Assembly: GCF_010470675.1 (NCBI RefSeq)
Contig: NZ_VOIQ01000001.1
Span: forward strand, 372,001-436,000
DNA: 64,000 nucleotides
Origin: Desulfovibrio sp. JC010
GTDB taxonomy: Bacteria; Desulfobacterota; Desulfovibrionia; Desulfovibrionales; Desulfovibrionaceae
Direction: 5' to 3'
Part shown: positions 1 through 8,350 of the stretch, piece after piece
How the letters are laid out: each line of letters begins with the position of its first letter
How positions within the stretch are numbered: the stretch's first letter is position 1
Position numbers and translations under genes: made by a program
The notes under the pieces: generated by a model
Told to the model about the DNA's origin: nothing
Databases searched by the model: none
The model's input: only the letters and a program-made list of their open reading frames with translations

Positions 1-453
1 GTATATTTCTGCATCCCCTTCGGCACACCAGCCCAGACCTGTCCGTGGGAAATGAAGGAGAGCAAAGCGCAATTATCCACCGGAAAATTGCGGATACTGG
101 TGGTGGAGGACGAAGCCATCAGCAGGCTTGCGGCCGCCCGGCAACTGGAAATGGCCGGGTGCGAAGTCAGCACAGCTGAAAACGGACAACGCGCATTGGA
201 AAAAATTTCCACCGAATCATACGACCTTATCCTGATGGATATACAGATGCCGGTACTGGACGGACTAAATGCAACACGGGCCATCCGCAACGGAGAGGCC
301 GGGGAATCAATAAAAGATATCCCCATAATCGCTATGACCGCCTACGCCATGAAAGGAGACCGGGAAAAATTTCTGGCCGCAGGAATGGACAATTACCTAT
401 CCAAGCCTTTTGACAACAAAGAACTCCTTAAAATACTGGACAATTTCATCTGA
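1..453 (+). CDS. Hybrid sensor histidine kinase, C-terminal fragment with receiver domain
   Basis: The reading frame is open from base 1, so this is the 3' end of a longer gene, not a free-standing 133-residue regulator. The first codons read VYFCIPFGTP, which resembles the last strand of a histidine-kinase ATPase domain. A receiver domain follows after a short linker: the acidic pocket lies in LVVEDEA, the phospho-acceptor Asp in LILMDIQMP, and the conserved Lys in LSKPF. The protein ends just after the last receiver helix. The role is inferred to be the phosphorelay output end of a membrane or cytoplasmic sensor; the signal and partner cannot be told from this fragment. It is transcribed towards cbiM but separated from it by 164 bases holding a promoter-like sequence. 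Confidence 0.85.
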   Translation, partial: VYFCIPFGTPAQTCPWEMKESKAQLSTGKLRILVVEDEAISRLAAARQLEMAGCEVSTAENGQRALEKISTESYDLILMDIQMPVLDGLNATRAIRNGEAGESIKDIPIIAMTAYAMKGDREKFLAAGMDNYLSKPFDNKELLKILDNFI

Positions 454-505
454 CAAAGGCCACTTTCATGAACTCAGACAAAAGGCTGATTTTGTGCACA
501 CCCGC

Positions 506-532
506 TTGACACGCCCCTGCCTGTGCTATACT
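506..532 (+). promoter_or_regulatory. Putative sigma-70 promoter of cbiM
   Basis: A perfect TTGACA (506-511) is followed after 15 bases by TATACT (527-532), which carries the extended -10 motif TGC directly upstream. The spacer is short, but an extended -10 tolerates that. The start codon lies about 85 bases downstream, so the leader could hold a regulatory structure; I recognise no known riboswitch in it. Confidence 0.5.
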
Positions 533-617
533 TTCAAAAAAAGTATGCAGACAAAACCTCATAAATGAAGAAACAGGACCGACTCTGCCTTACTCATTTA
601 GAATAAGGAACAAGCGT

Positions 618-1226
618 ATGCACATATCAGAAGGGATACTTTCACTGCCTGTACTGGCAAGCGGAGCTGTTGTGGCGGCCACAGGCACCATGATCGGGCT
701 CAGGAAACTTGATTCGGAAAAACTTATTTCCGTAGCCCTGCTCTCATCGGTATTTTTCGTGGCTTCGCTGGTCCACATTCCCATCGGACCTTCCAGTGCA
801 CACCTTATTTTGAGCGGTCTCATGGGACTGCTGCTGGGCTGGGCGGCCTTCCCGGCCATCCTGACCGGACTGCTGCTTCAGGCCGTACTCTTCCAATACG
901 GGGGGCTGACAGTCATAGGCGTAAATACCGCCATCATGGCCCTGCCCGCCGTGGCCTGTCATTACATGTTCCGCCCGCTGCTTAAGAAGAACCTCTTCAG
1001 CATGAGCATCGGGGCTTTCCTTTGCGGAGCCGTTTCCATCGGTCTCTCCGCAATCCTGACCGCACTAGCCCTGTCATTTACTGACGAAAGCTTTGCCACT
1101 GCGGCCCAGATGATTGTTTACGGGCACATTCCCATCATGATTATCGAGGGCTTCATCTGTGCCTCGGCATACGGATTCCTGCAAAAAGTCAGACCTGAAA
1201 TGCTGCTTGCTACGCAGGAAACATAA
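618..1226 (+). CDS. cbiM: CbiM-family cobalt/nickel transport membrane component, solitary
   Basis: Substrate-binding membrane subunit (S component) of a group I energy-coupling-factor transporter for Co2+ or Ni2+. The N-terminus MHISEG matches the family signature in which the free amino group and His2 chelate the metal, so the start at 618 is secure. A second family motif with His is at about residues 61-72 (IGPSSAHLIL). Around six hydrophobic segments fill the 202 residues, the usual CbiM length. In complete systems cbiN, cbiQ and cbiO follow; here the next gene is an unrelated convergent MATE gene, so no energising module is visible locally. It could work with a remote CbiQO pair or alone. 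Metal choice (Co or Ni) is not resolved. Confidence 0.85.
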   Translation: MHISEGILSLPVLASGAVVAATGTMIGLRKLDSEKLISVALLSSVFFVASLVHIPIGPSSAHLILSGLMGLLLGWAAFPAILTGLLLQAVLFQYGGLTVIGVNTAIMALPAVACHYMFRPLLKKNLFSMSIGAFLCGAVSIGLSAILTALALSFTDESFATAAQMIVYGHIPIMIIEGFICASAYGFLQKVRPEMLLATQET

Positions 1227-1247
1227 ATCAAAGCTTACAGAATTTTT

Positions 1248-1280
1248 AAGGCCGGGTTGAAATCAACCCGGCCTTCTTTA
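1248..1280. terminator. Bidirectional intrinsic terminator between cbiM and the MATE gene
   Basis: A 13-bp perfect inverted repeat (left arm 1248-1260, right arm 1263-1275, GC-rich core GGCCGGGTT) is followed by T-rich sequence on the plus strand and preceded by an A run that gives a T run on the minus strand. It separates two convergent genes. Confidence 0.85.
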
Positions 1281-2651
1281 TTACTCAATAACTTTCATAT
1301 CTTCCCACTTCCCGCCCCGGAACCGCCAGTAAAAAGCTCCGGCCAGAATAACCACATATAAAGTAAAGATAGCCCACAGGAAATAAGGCCCAAGGGGGAA
1401 GACTTCCACCCCCATATAGCAGGGAACTACCATCACTGCGATACAGCACACGCCGATACTTTTCATAACATAGACAACATCCCCGGCCCCTTTTAGAGCA
1501 CCGGCATAGACCAGTGCCGTGCCATCAAAAAGAATATAGGCCGCGGTAAAAAGCAGAAAATGGGTTCCGTAATCAAGTACATCAGCAAAGACGGCATCCG
1601 TAATATTTTCCGGACGGAACAATGAGAGAAGCAGCTCCGGAAAGACCAGATAAATAATCCCCATAAACAACATCCAGAGCGTGGTGATATGCAGGGCACA
1701 TTTAGTGGCCCGCCGGGCATAGTCCGGCCTGCCCTGCCCGATGGCCTGCCCCACCAGCGTGCTTACGCCCACGGCAATGCCGTAAGCCGGAAAAAACGAG
1801 ACACCGTCGATGGAAAGCACAATATTGCTGGCCGCAAGAATAACCGTTCCCAGCCGCCCGACCATATATACAAAGAAAGTGATCGCAAAGATGTCGAGGA
1901 AAAATTGCACTCCGTTGGACAGCCCGAAAGAAATGAACCTCTTGAACAGCTGCGGTTCAAAGCGAAAATTACTGCGGGTCTTGAAGGCATTCTCATTTTC
2001 CCGATTGAAAATCAGCGGAATATATATTGAAACGATAACAGCCATGGCCACGATAGTAGCAATAGCCGCCCCACGAATGCCCATCTCAGGAAAAATCCAG
2101 ACTCCGTTGATGAGCGCGTAGTCCAGCGGGATATTCACTGCCGCACCGATCATATTGACCACCATGACCGTACGGGTCAGCCCGCGCCCGGCAAAAAAAC
2201 CGGAAAGCGCGGTATCGAGCACCGGAAGTCCGGCTCCGAGCATGAGGATACGGAAATATTGGATCTCAAGCTCCAGCACTTCCGGGGGATGCCCTCCGCT
2301 TTCCAGCAGAGGAGTCAGCCAGAATCCCATGATTCCCAGCACCAGCCATGAACCGAGGGCAAAATAAATCCCCTGCCAGAGGCTGGAAGCCACCCGCTCA
2401 GGTTTTCTGGCTCCGGTATACTGGGCGATGAATACATTAATATAACTGGCCACTCCCATGAAAAAGGAAATGAACATGAAGGAAAGTATCCCCGCAGGCA
2501 GTGCAGCGGCAATGGCCTCCATGGAATAGCGGCCGAGAAAAATGCGGTCGGTGACCTGCATGATGGTGGTGGAGGCCATGCTCACCGCAAGAGGCATACT
2601 GATATCGAGCACATGCTTGTACCCGAAGGGTTTGTTCCACAAAGATTTCAT
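1281..2651 (-). CDS. MATE family efflux transporter
   Basis: Multidrug and toxic-compound extrusion family antiporter of the inner membrane, 456 residues, the normal length. Roughly twelve hydrophobic segments are visible in two halves; the first begins near residue 15 (ISMPLAVSMASTTIMQVTDR), with the family's typical conserved start. Gly and Pro in membrane segments and the Arg-rich cytoplasmic loop between the halves (around residues 225-240) fit the DinF/NorM branch. It would exchange Na+ or H+ for organic cations; the substrate is unknown. The start at 2651 is preceded by GGAG at 7 bases. It is monocistronic, convergent with cbiM and followed by the shared terminator. Confidence 0.88.
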   Translation of the reverse strand: MKSLWNKPFGYKHVLDISMPLAVSMASTTIMQVTDRIFLGRYSMEAIAAALPAGILSFMFISFFMGVASYINVFIAQYTGARKPERVASSLWQGIYFALGSWLVLGIMGFWLTPLLESGGHPPEVLELEIQYFRILMLGAGLPVLDTALSGFFAGRGLTRTVMVVNMIGAAVNIPLDYALINGVWIFPEMGIRGAAIATIVAMAVIVSIYIPLIFNRENENAFKTRSNFRFEPQLFKRFISFGLSNGVQFFLDIFAITFFVYMVGRLGTVILAASNIVLSIDGVSFFPAYGIAVGVSTLVGQAIGQGRPDYARRATKCALHITTLWMLFMGIIYLVFPELLLSLFRPENITDAVFADVLDYGTHFLLFTAAYILFDGTALVYAGALKGAGDVVYVMKSIGVCCIAVMVVPCYMGVEVFPLGPYFLWAIFTLYVVILAGAFYWRFRGGKWEDMKVIE

Positions 2652-2785
2652 ATCTCAACTCCGAAAATTTGAAACTCAACTAGATTTTATAATTAATAAA
2701 TGCATGACATTTTTGATCATAGGAAAACAGGATCGCAGCGGAGTGAGAGGAAGATTATGAGTATAATTATTTATTTACACATAAA

Positions 2786-2821
2786 AAAAGCCGTTTCCGG
2801 TGTTACCCGGAAACGGCTTTT
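2786..2821 (-). terminator. Intrinsic terminator of the HU gene
   Basis: A 15-bp perfect inverted repeat (2786-2800 and 2807-2821, core GCCGTTTCCGG) with a 6-base loop. On the minus strand the right arm runs into a T stretch, 22 bases after the HU stop codon. Confidence 0.88.
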
Positions 2822-2842
2822 AAAACTTCTTCAGAACCAGAA

Positions 2843-3115
2843 TTATTTAACTGCGTCCTTGAGGAATTTTCCGGGAGTGAATTTGACGCCGCGGGAAGCG
2901 GGGATCTGGATGGCTTCGCCGGTCTGGGGGTTGCGTCCGGTGCGTGCGGAGCGCTCTACGGTTTTGAATGTACCGAAACCTGTAAGGGTAACATTGCCTT
3001 CTTCTTTAAGGCCGTCTTCGATTGCGCTGAGGACTCCGTCCAGTGCTGCAGATGCGTCTTTTGCACTCAGCTCCAGTTTTTCCCGGATTTTCTTAACAAG
3101 AACAGTTTTACTCAT
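2843..3115 (-). CDS. HU/IHF-family histone-like DNA-binding protein
   Basis: Small nucleoid protein of 90 residues that binds and bends DNA as a dimer. The N-terminal helical part (MSKTVLVKKIREKL onward) and the beta-arm region with RNPQTGEAIQIPA are the HU/IHF hallmarks; that Pro-tipped arm inserts into the minor groove. The longest ORF adds five residues (MKELI), but AAGGAG lies inside those codons at good spacing before the ATG at 3115, so I use 3115. The gene is divergent from groES across a 485-base spacer and ends in a strong terminator. HU cannot be told from an IHF subunit with confidence; the residues favour HU. Confidence 0.9.
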   Translation of the reverse strand: MSKTVLVKKIREKLELSAKDASAALDGVLSAIEDGLKEEGNVTLTGFGTFKTVERSARTGRNPQTGEAIQIPASRGVKFTPGKFLKDAVK

Positions 3116-3600
3116 AATTAACTCCTTCAAAAGTATTTTATTCCGCGCTTGCGGCTGCGGATGTCCGTACCCCTAAAAGCCCACTACACCAGAACGCTGG
3201 AAAAAGCCATAGCGAAAAGCAGATCTTAACTTTGAGAGACACAATTTCACGAAACAATCATTACACAGATAAGGTCTCACATTAACGGTGCAGGGGCGGC
3301 ACTGTCGGGTCGGAAGTGGCGGATTACAGGGAATGGCGGGCAGATGTCAAGCGAATTACCCCCAAAATCAACCATTGTCTCAAAATTGACGCAGAGAGCA
3401 CATAATTTCCCGCAAAAAAAGCGCAAGTTTTTTCAAGTCATGGTGTTGACATATGCGCAGGCTGTCTTAGTTTATGTGAGCTTCTACGGAAGCATCCGGC
3501 CTGCTGAGAGACGCAGGCTTTGAAATTTAAAAGTATGATCCGCCATAATCACGCGGATTACTTAATCTTATCTAAAAAGTTTATTTATTCTGGAGGAACC
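3116..3600. promoter_or_regulatory. 485-base divergent spacer with groESL promoter and two inverted repeats
   Basis: No gene is seen here. A sigma-70-like promoter for groES is TTGACA (3446-3451), 16 bases, TAGTTT (3468-3473). Downstream, in the presumed leader, are two inverted repeats: GCCTGC/GCAGGC (3499-3504 and 3513-3518, 8-base spacer) and ATCCGC/GCGGAT (3538-3543 and 3553-3558, 9-base spacer). Neither matches the classical CIRCE sequence that HrcA binds (arms TTAGCACTC/GAGTGCTAA), although the 9-base spacing is the same. I found no clear promoter for HU. Confidence 0.45.
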
Positions 3601-3873
3601 ATGAATCTCAAGCCTTTACAGGATCGCGTACTCATCAAGCGTGTAGAAACCGAGCAGAAGACCGCCAGCGGCATCATCATCCCCGATTCCGCAAAAGAAA
3701 AACCCATGAAAGGCGAAGTTGTTGCAGCCGGTCCCGGTAAAGACAACAACCCCATGACCGTTAAAGCAGGCGACCTTGTTCTCTTTGCAAAGTACGCAGG
3801 TAACGAACTGAAAATCGACGCTGACGAATTCATCATCATGCGCGAAGACGAAATCCTCGCAATCGTCGAATAA
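3601..3873 (+). CDS. groS: GroES co-chaperonin
   Basis: 10-kDa heptameric lid of the GroEL chaperonin, 90 residues. The start [14 protein letters not shown] is the family signature; the following mobile-loop region ([16 protein letters not shown]) binds GroEL. The longest ORF starts upstream at 3520, but TGGAGG stands 5 bases before the ATG at 3601 and the family length agrees, so the extension is rejected. It is the first gene of a groES-groEL operon, with 47 bases to groEL. Confidence 0.97.
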   Translation: MNLKPLQDRVLIKRVETEQKTASGIIIPDSAKEKPMKGEVVAAGPGKDNNPMTVKAGDLVLFAKYAGNELKIDADEFIIMREDEILAIVE

Positions 3874-3917
3874 TATCCCCTCAATAAATTAATTTTTTCC
3901 AGATCAGGAGAATATAA

Positions 3918-5507
<1,590 letters not shown>

Positions 5508-5527
5508 TTCTGATATACAGACGAGTT

Positions 5528-5565
5528 AAAAGGCCCGGCAACGTTAGTTGCCGGGCCTTTTTTTG
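5528..5565 (+). terminator. Intrinsic terminator of groESL
   Basis: A 15-bp perfect stem (5528-5542 with 5547-5561, core GGCCCGGCAAC), a GTTA loop, and a run of T on the plus strand just after groEL. Confidence 0.93.
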
Positions 5566-5579
5566 TCACCAGAACAAAT

Positions 5580-5611
5580 CAGCCCCCGCAGACAAAAGTC
5601 CACGGGGGCTG
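5580..5611 (-). terminator. Possible terminator of the PHP-glycosyltransferase gene
   Basis: Arms CAGCCCCCG (5580-5588) and CGGGGGCTG (5603-5611) form a strong stem 27 bases past the stop of the minus-strand gene. The minus-strand T run after it is weak (ATTTGTTC), so termination may be partial. Confidence 0.5.
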
Positions 5612-5637
5612 ATTCTGTATGGCAGGTATCTTAAATC

Positions 5638-8076
5638 TTAATGCTGAATAGCATCCCGCTTGGACAAATCTTCATACAAAGTCCAAGTCTTCAAAAACTC
5701 CGCATCAAAGGAGCGTTTCTCAGTGTAAGTACGCGCGCTCTTTTTCATGTACTGCAGAAGTTCAGGATGATCGGCCAAGCGGACGATGGCCCTTGTTAAG
5801 GCATCGGAATTTCCGGCTTCCACAATCAGCCCGGTGGTATCTTCGATGAGATTCTCGCAAGGGCCGCCGCAGTCGGTGACGATGACCGGGAGACCGGAAG
5901 CCTGCGCTTCTAAGACCACGTTGCCGAAAGTGTCTGTTGCGGAGGGGAAGACGAAGACATCAGAGCTGGCGTAGCAGGAGGAAAGCTCGTCGCCGTCCAG
6001 ATATCCGGTGAAAGTTACCGGGCAGCCTTCCAGTCTTGCTTTCATTTCCTCAAGATATGGGCCGTCACCGACCACCACGAGGTGTAATTCCGGGCGCATG
6101 GATGAGACAGTCCTGAAAGCATCGGTGAGTATGTCGAGATTCTTTTCTTTGGAAACACGCCCCACGTAGAGCAGCTTGATACTTTCCTTGACCTTGAAAC
6201 GGTTGTTGTAAAAACCGTTGCGCTTTTCAGGGGTGAAGCGGCTGGTGTCCACTCCACGTGGATAAACCTTGATCTTGTATGGCTTGACGCCCTTCTCGGC
6301 CAACTCGTCTCCGGTGGCTTCGGAAGGAACGAAGACCGTATCCATCTGGTTGTAGAACCAGATCATGAATTTCCAGGATATGTCTTCCAGCCCGGTATCA
6401 TCGGTAAAGGCCCGCACATACTGCGGGAAGGCTGTGTGGTAAGTGCCGTGTACCGGAAGCTTGAGCAGCCTTGCCACGGCCAGCCCGGCCAGCCCTACCG
6501 GACCGGGAGTAGCCAGATGCAGCAGGGTGTAATTGTTTTCAAGGCAGTGGGACAGAACCCGCAGGAAAGGCGGATATTTAAAAGAAAGTTCCGGATACTC
6601 AGGAAGTTCAAACTCCCCTGCCGGGGTGAAATTTACCACCTGATCAGTAGAACCTCCATCGGAGCCGCAGGTTATGACAGTAAGTTTCTTGTCATGCTTG
6701 CGGGCCACATCCAGCTGATGCTGCAGGGTCAGGGCCACACCGTTCACATCGCTGAAGGTATCGGTGAAATGGGCAATTTTGGTCTCCCCTTCCAACGGGT
6801 CCTTGTGCCCGAAGGTTGTGAGGCAGTCCCGGGCGAATTCCCGTTCACTGGCAAAGAGGCCGTAGGAAACAAAGTACGGAGCCAGCAGGGTGTACAGGGA
6901 ACCTGCCGCACCGATGGTATGAAAGACATCAAAAAGATTCGCGCCCAGCGCACTGTTGATAATCTTATCACCGAGACCGGAAAGGACCTTGTCTGTGGCA
7001 TTACCTACAAAACGGAACCATTCATCTTCCAGTTCTTCCGGGCTGTATTTAAATCCGCAGCTTATGTTGCGGGCCCGCTCATCACTTTCAACAATGCGGT
7101 TGGCTTCACGCAGCAGCGCGGCCTGCACGGAATCTGAGGTCTTGAAATAGCTTTTGGAACGCTGGCGGTAGATAAAATTCTGCAGCTTATCAAGGATGGA
7201 GGGACTTTCCTTGTCGCCGGGATCAAGCACGTTATCTATATAACGGAAACACTCAACCGAGCGTTGCAGCTTTGTACAATCGAAATGGGATTTGTAAAAC
7301 TGGTAGGCAATGCCGTAGAGGTTGTGAGCCATGGTGTGCGGGGTGGCTGCTTTACCCTGAACCATGCCCCTGCCTTCGCTGACCGCCTTAAGCATCTCCT
7401 GCGGAGTGTTAACATCCACAAATTCGGTGTAAACACGTGCGATGTTGATGCCGGAATGGTCATCCGACCCTCCGGTGAGTCCCTTGACCCAAGGGGTTTT
7501 TCCGTAAGGTTCAATATTATGTTTATTGGCGAGACGGTCGATTTTTTCAGGAGTGAGGTTATTCACGATGGTCCGCAGGGCTTCGTTCTGCATTTCATCG
7601 CGGGTGCCGTTGAGCTCAAGGGTGTTGAAGAGGAGCAAAGCCTGCTCAAAATGCTCCGGGGTCAACCTTTCATTAACTGCGAATAGCGGATGGGCCAGCA
7701 CGTGAACAATGGACTGTTCACGCAGGTAAGGAACAAGATCAAAAACATTCTCACGCACCTTCTGAAATTCGCGGTGGTGTTCTTCGGTAATATCATAGGC
7801 CAGCACGTGCAGCTTGCAGCCGTCTTCAGGGAAATATGTGGTGATCTCTTCACTGATGAACGCGTTATCAAGGTGGGCAATTTCCAGACTGCCTTTGATG
7901 GTGTTGTGATCGGTAATGGTGACCATGTTCATGGACCGCGCCATGGCCCGGTCATAAATTTTCAACGGTTCGGTAAAGCTCTCCGGGCAGCCCAGCTTCT
8001 GCAGAATCCACTGGGACGGACGGGTTGAATATTTAGAGTGTACATGCAGGTCCACCCTCACATTAGAACCTTTCAT
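5638..8076 (-). CDS. PHP-domain phosphoesterase fused to GT4 glycosyltransferase
   Basis: An 812-residue two-domain protein. The N-terminal third is a PHP domain: VDLHVHSKYS (about residues 8-17), ITDHNT (about 55), HVLAHP (about 134), and TGGSDDHSG (about 202) supply the metal-binding His and Asp residues. The C-terminal half (from about 400) is a GT-B fold glycosyltransferase of the group 1 type, with GRVSKEKN and the donor-binding motif FPSATDTFGNVVLEA; the usual first Glu of that E-x7-E motif is Asp here. The likely role is transfer of a sugar from a nucleotide donor to a lipid or polysaccharide; the PHP part may hydrolyse a phosphoester on the acceptor or product. AGGAGG precedes the ATG. 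The substrate is unknown. Confidence 0.82.
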   Translation of the reverse strand: MKGSNVRVDLHVHSKYSTRPSQWILQKLGCPESFTEPLKIYDRAMARSMNMVTITDHNTIKGSLEIAHLDNAFISEEITTYFPEDGCKLHVLAYDITEEHHREFQKVRENVFDLVPYLREQSIVHVLAHPLFAVNERLTPEHFEQALLLFNTLELNGTRDEMQNEALRTIVNNLTPEKIDRLANKHNIEPYGKTPWVKGLTGGSDDHSGINIARVYTEFVDVNTPQEMLKAVSEGRGMVQGKAATPHTMAHNLYGIAYQFYKSHFDCTKLQRSVECFRYIDNVLDPGDKESPSILDKLQNFIYRQRSKSYFKTSDSVQAALLREANRIVESDERARNISCGFKYSPEELEDEWFRFVGNATDKVLSGLGDKIINSALGANLFDVFHTIGAAGSLYTLLAPYFVSYGLFASEREFARDCLTTFGHKDPLEGETKIAHFTDTFSDVNGVALTLQHQLDVARKHDKKLTVITCGSDGGSTDQVVNFTPAGEFELPEYPELSFKYPPFLRVLSHCLENNYTLLHLATPGPVGLAGLAVARLLKLPVHGTYHTAFPQYVRAFTDDTGLEDISWKFMIWFYNQMDTVFVPSEATGDELAEKGVKPYKIKVYPRGVDTSRFTPEKRNGFYNNRFKVKESIKLLYVGRVSKEKNLDILTDAFRTVSSMRPELHLVVVGDGPYLEEMKARLEGCPVTFTGYLDGDELSSCYASSDVFVFPSATDTFGNVVLEAQASGLPVIVTDCGGPCENLIEDTTGLIVEAGNSDALTRAIVRLADHPELLQYMKKSARTYTEKRSFDAEFLKTWTLYEDLSKRDAIQH

Positions 8077-8211
8077 GGCAAAACCTCCTGACGTGCAGTT
8101 AATTTTTGCCTCTTAAATAAGGACAGGAGGCTGTAACAGTCCCACGGTTCGGTTACGGTTTCGGGTTATTTCGGAGAAAACAAAAGGAGGAAAATATCCC
8201 ATGGCCCCCAA

Positions 8212-8293
8212 CGGCAAAGCCTACTAAAACGTTTTGGGATTCTTAAACCCTTTTGGAAAAGGGTTTAAGGCCCCCGGCAGGGTCGCCGAAGGC
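8212..8293 (+). repeat. Composite palindromic intergenic element, copy 1
   Basis: Family consensus, read in plus orientation: (CGGCGAAGCC)CTAATAAAA, then GTTTTGGGATTC, then a palindrome TTAAACCCTTTT/AAAAGGGTTTAAG, then CCCCCGGC(A/G)GGG and CCGGAGGC. This copy is in plus orientation between the PHP-GT gene and purL, with a GAAGGC end followed at once by the purL terminator. It explains most of the 274-base spacer. Confidence 0.85.
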
Positions 8294-8328
8294 AAAAAAG
8301 GCCGCGCTCCCAATGGAAACGCGGCCTT
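8294..8328 (-). terminator. Intrinsic terminator of purL
   Basis: Stem AAGGCCGCG (8298-8306) with CGCGGCCTT (8320-8328); on the minus strand it is followed by six T. It lies 22 bases after the purL stop. Confidence 0.85.
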
Positions 8329-8350
8329 CAATTTCTATTTAACTACCCTG

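Noticed and set aside
3520-3600. Upstream extension of groES (27 residues)
   Set aside because: TGGAGG stands right before the internal ATG at 3601, and the family N-terminus begins there; the extension contains the second leader inverted repeat.
6436-7137. 233-codon plus-strand ORF opposite the PHP-GT gene
   Set aside because: Antisense shadow with no start signal; the sense gene is supported by two domains.
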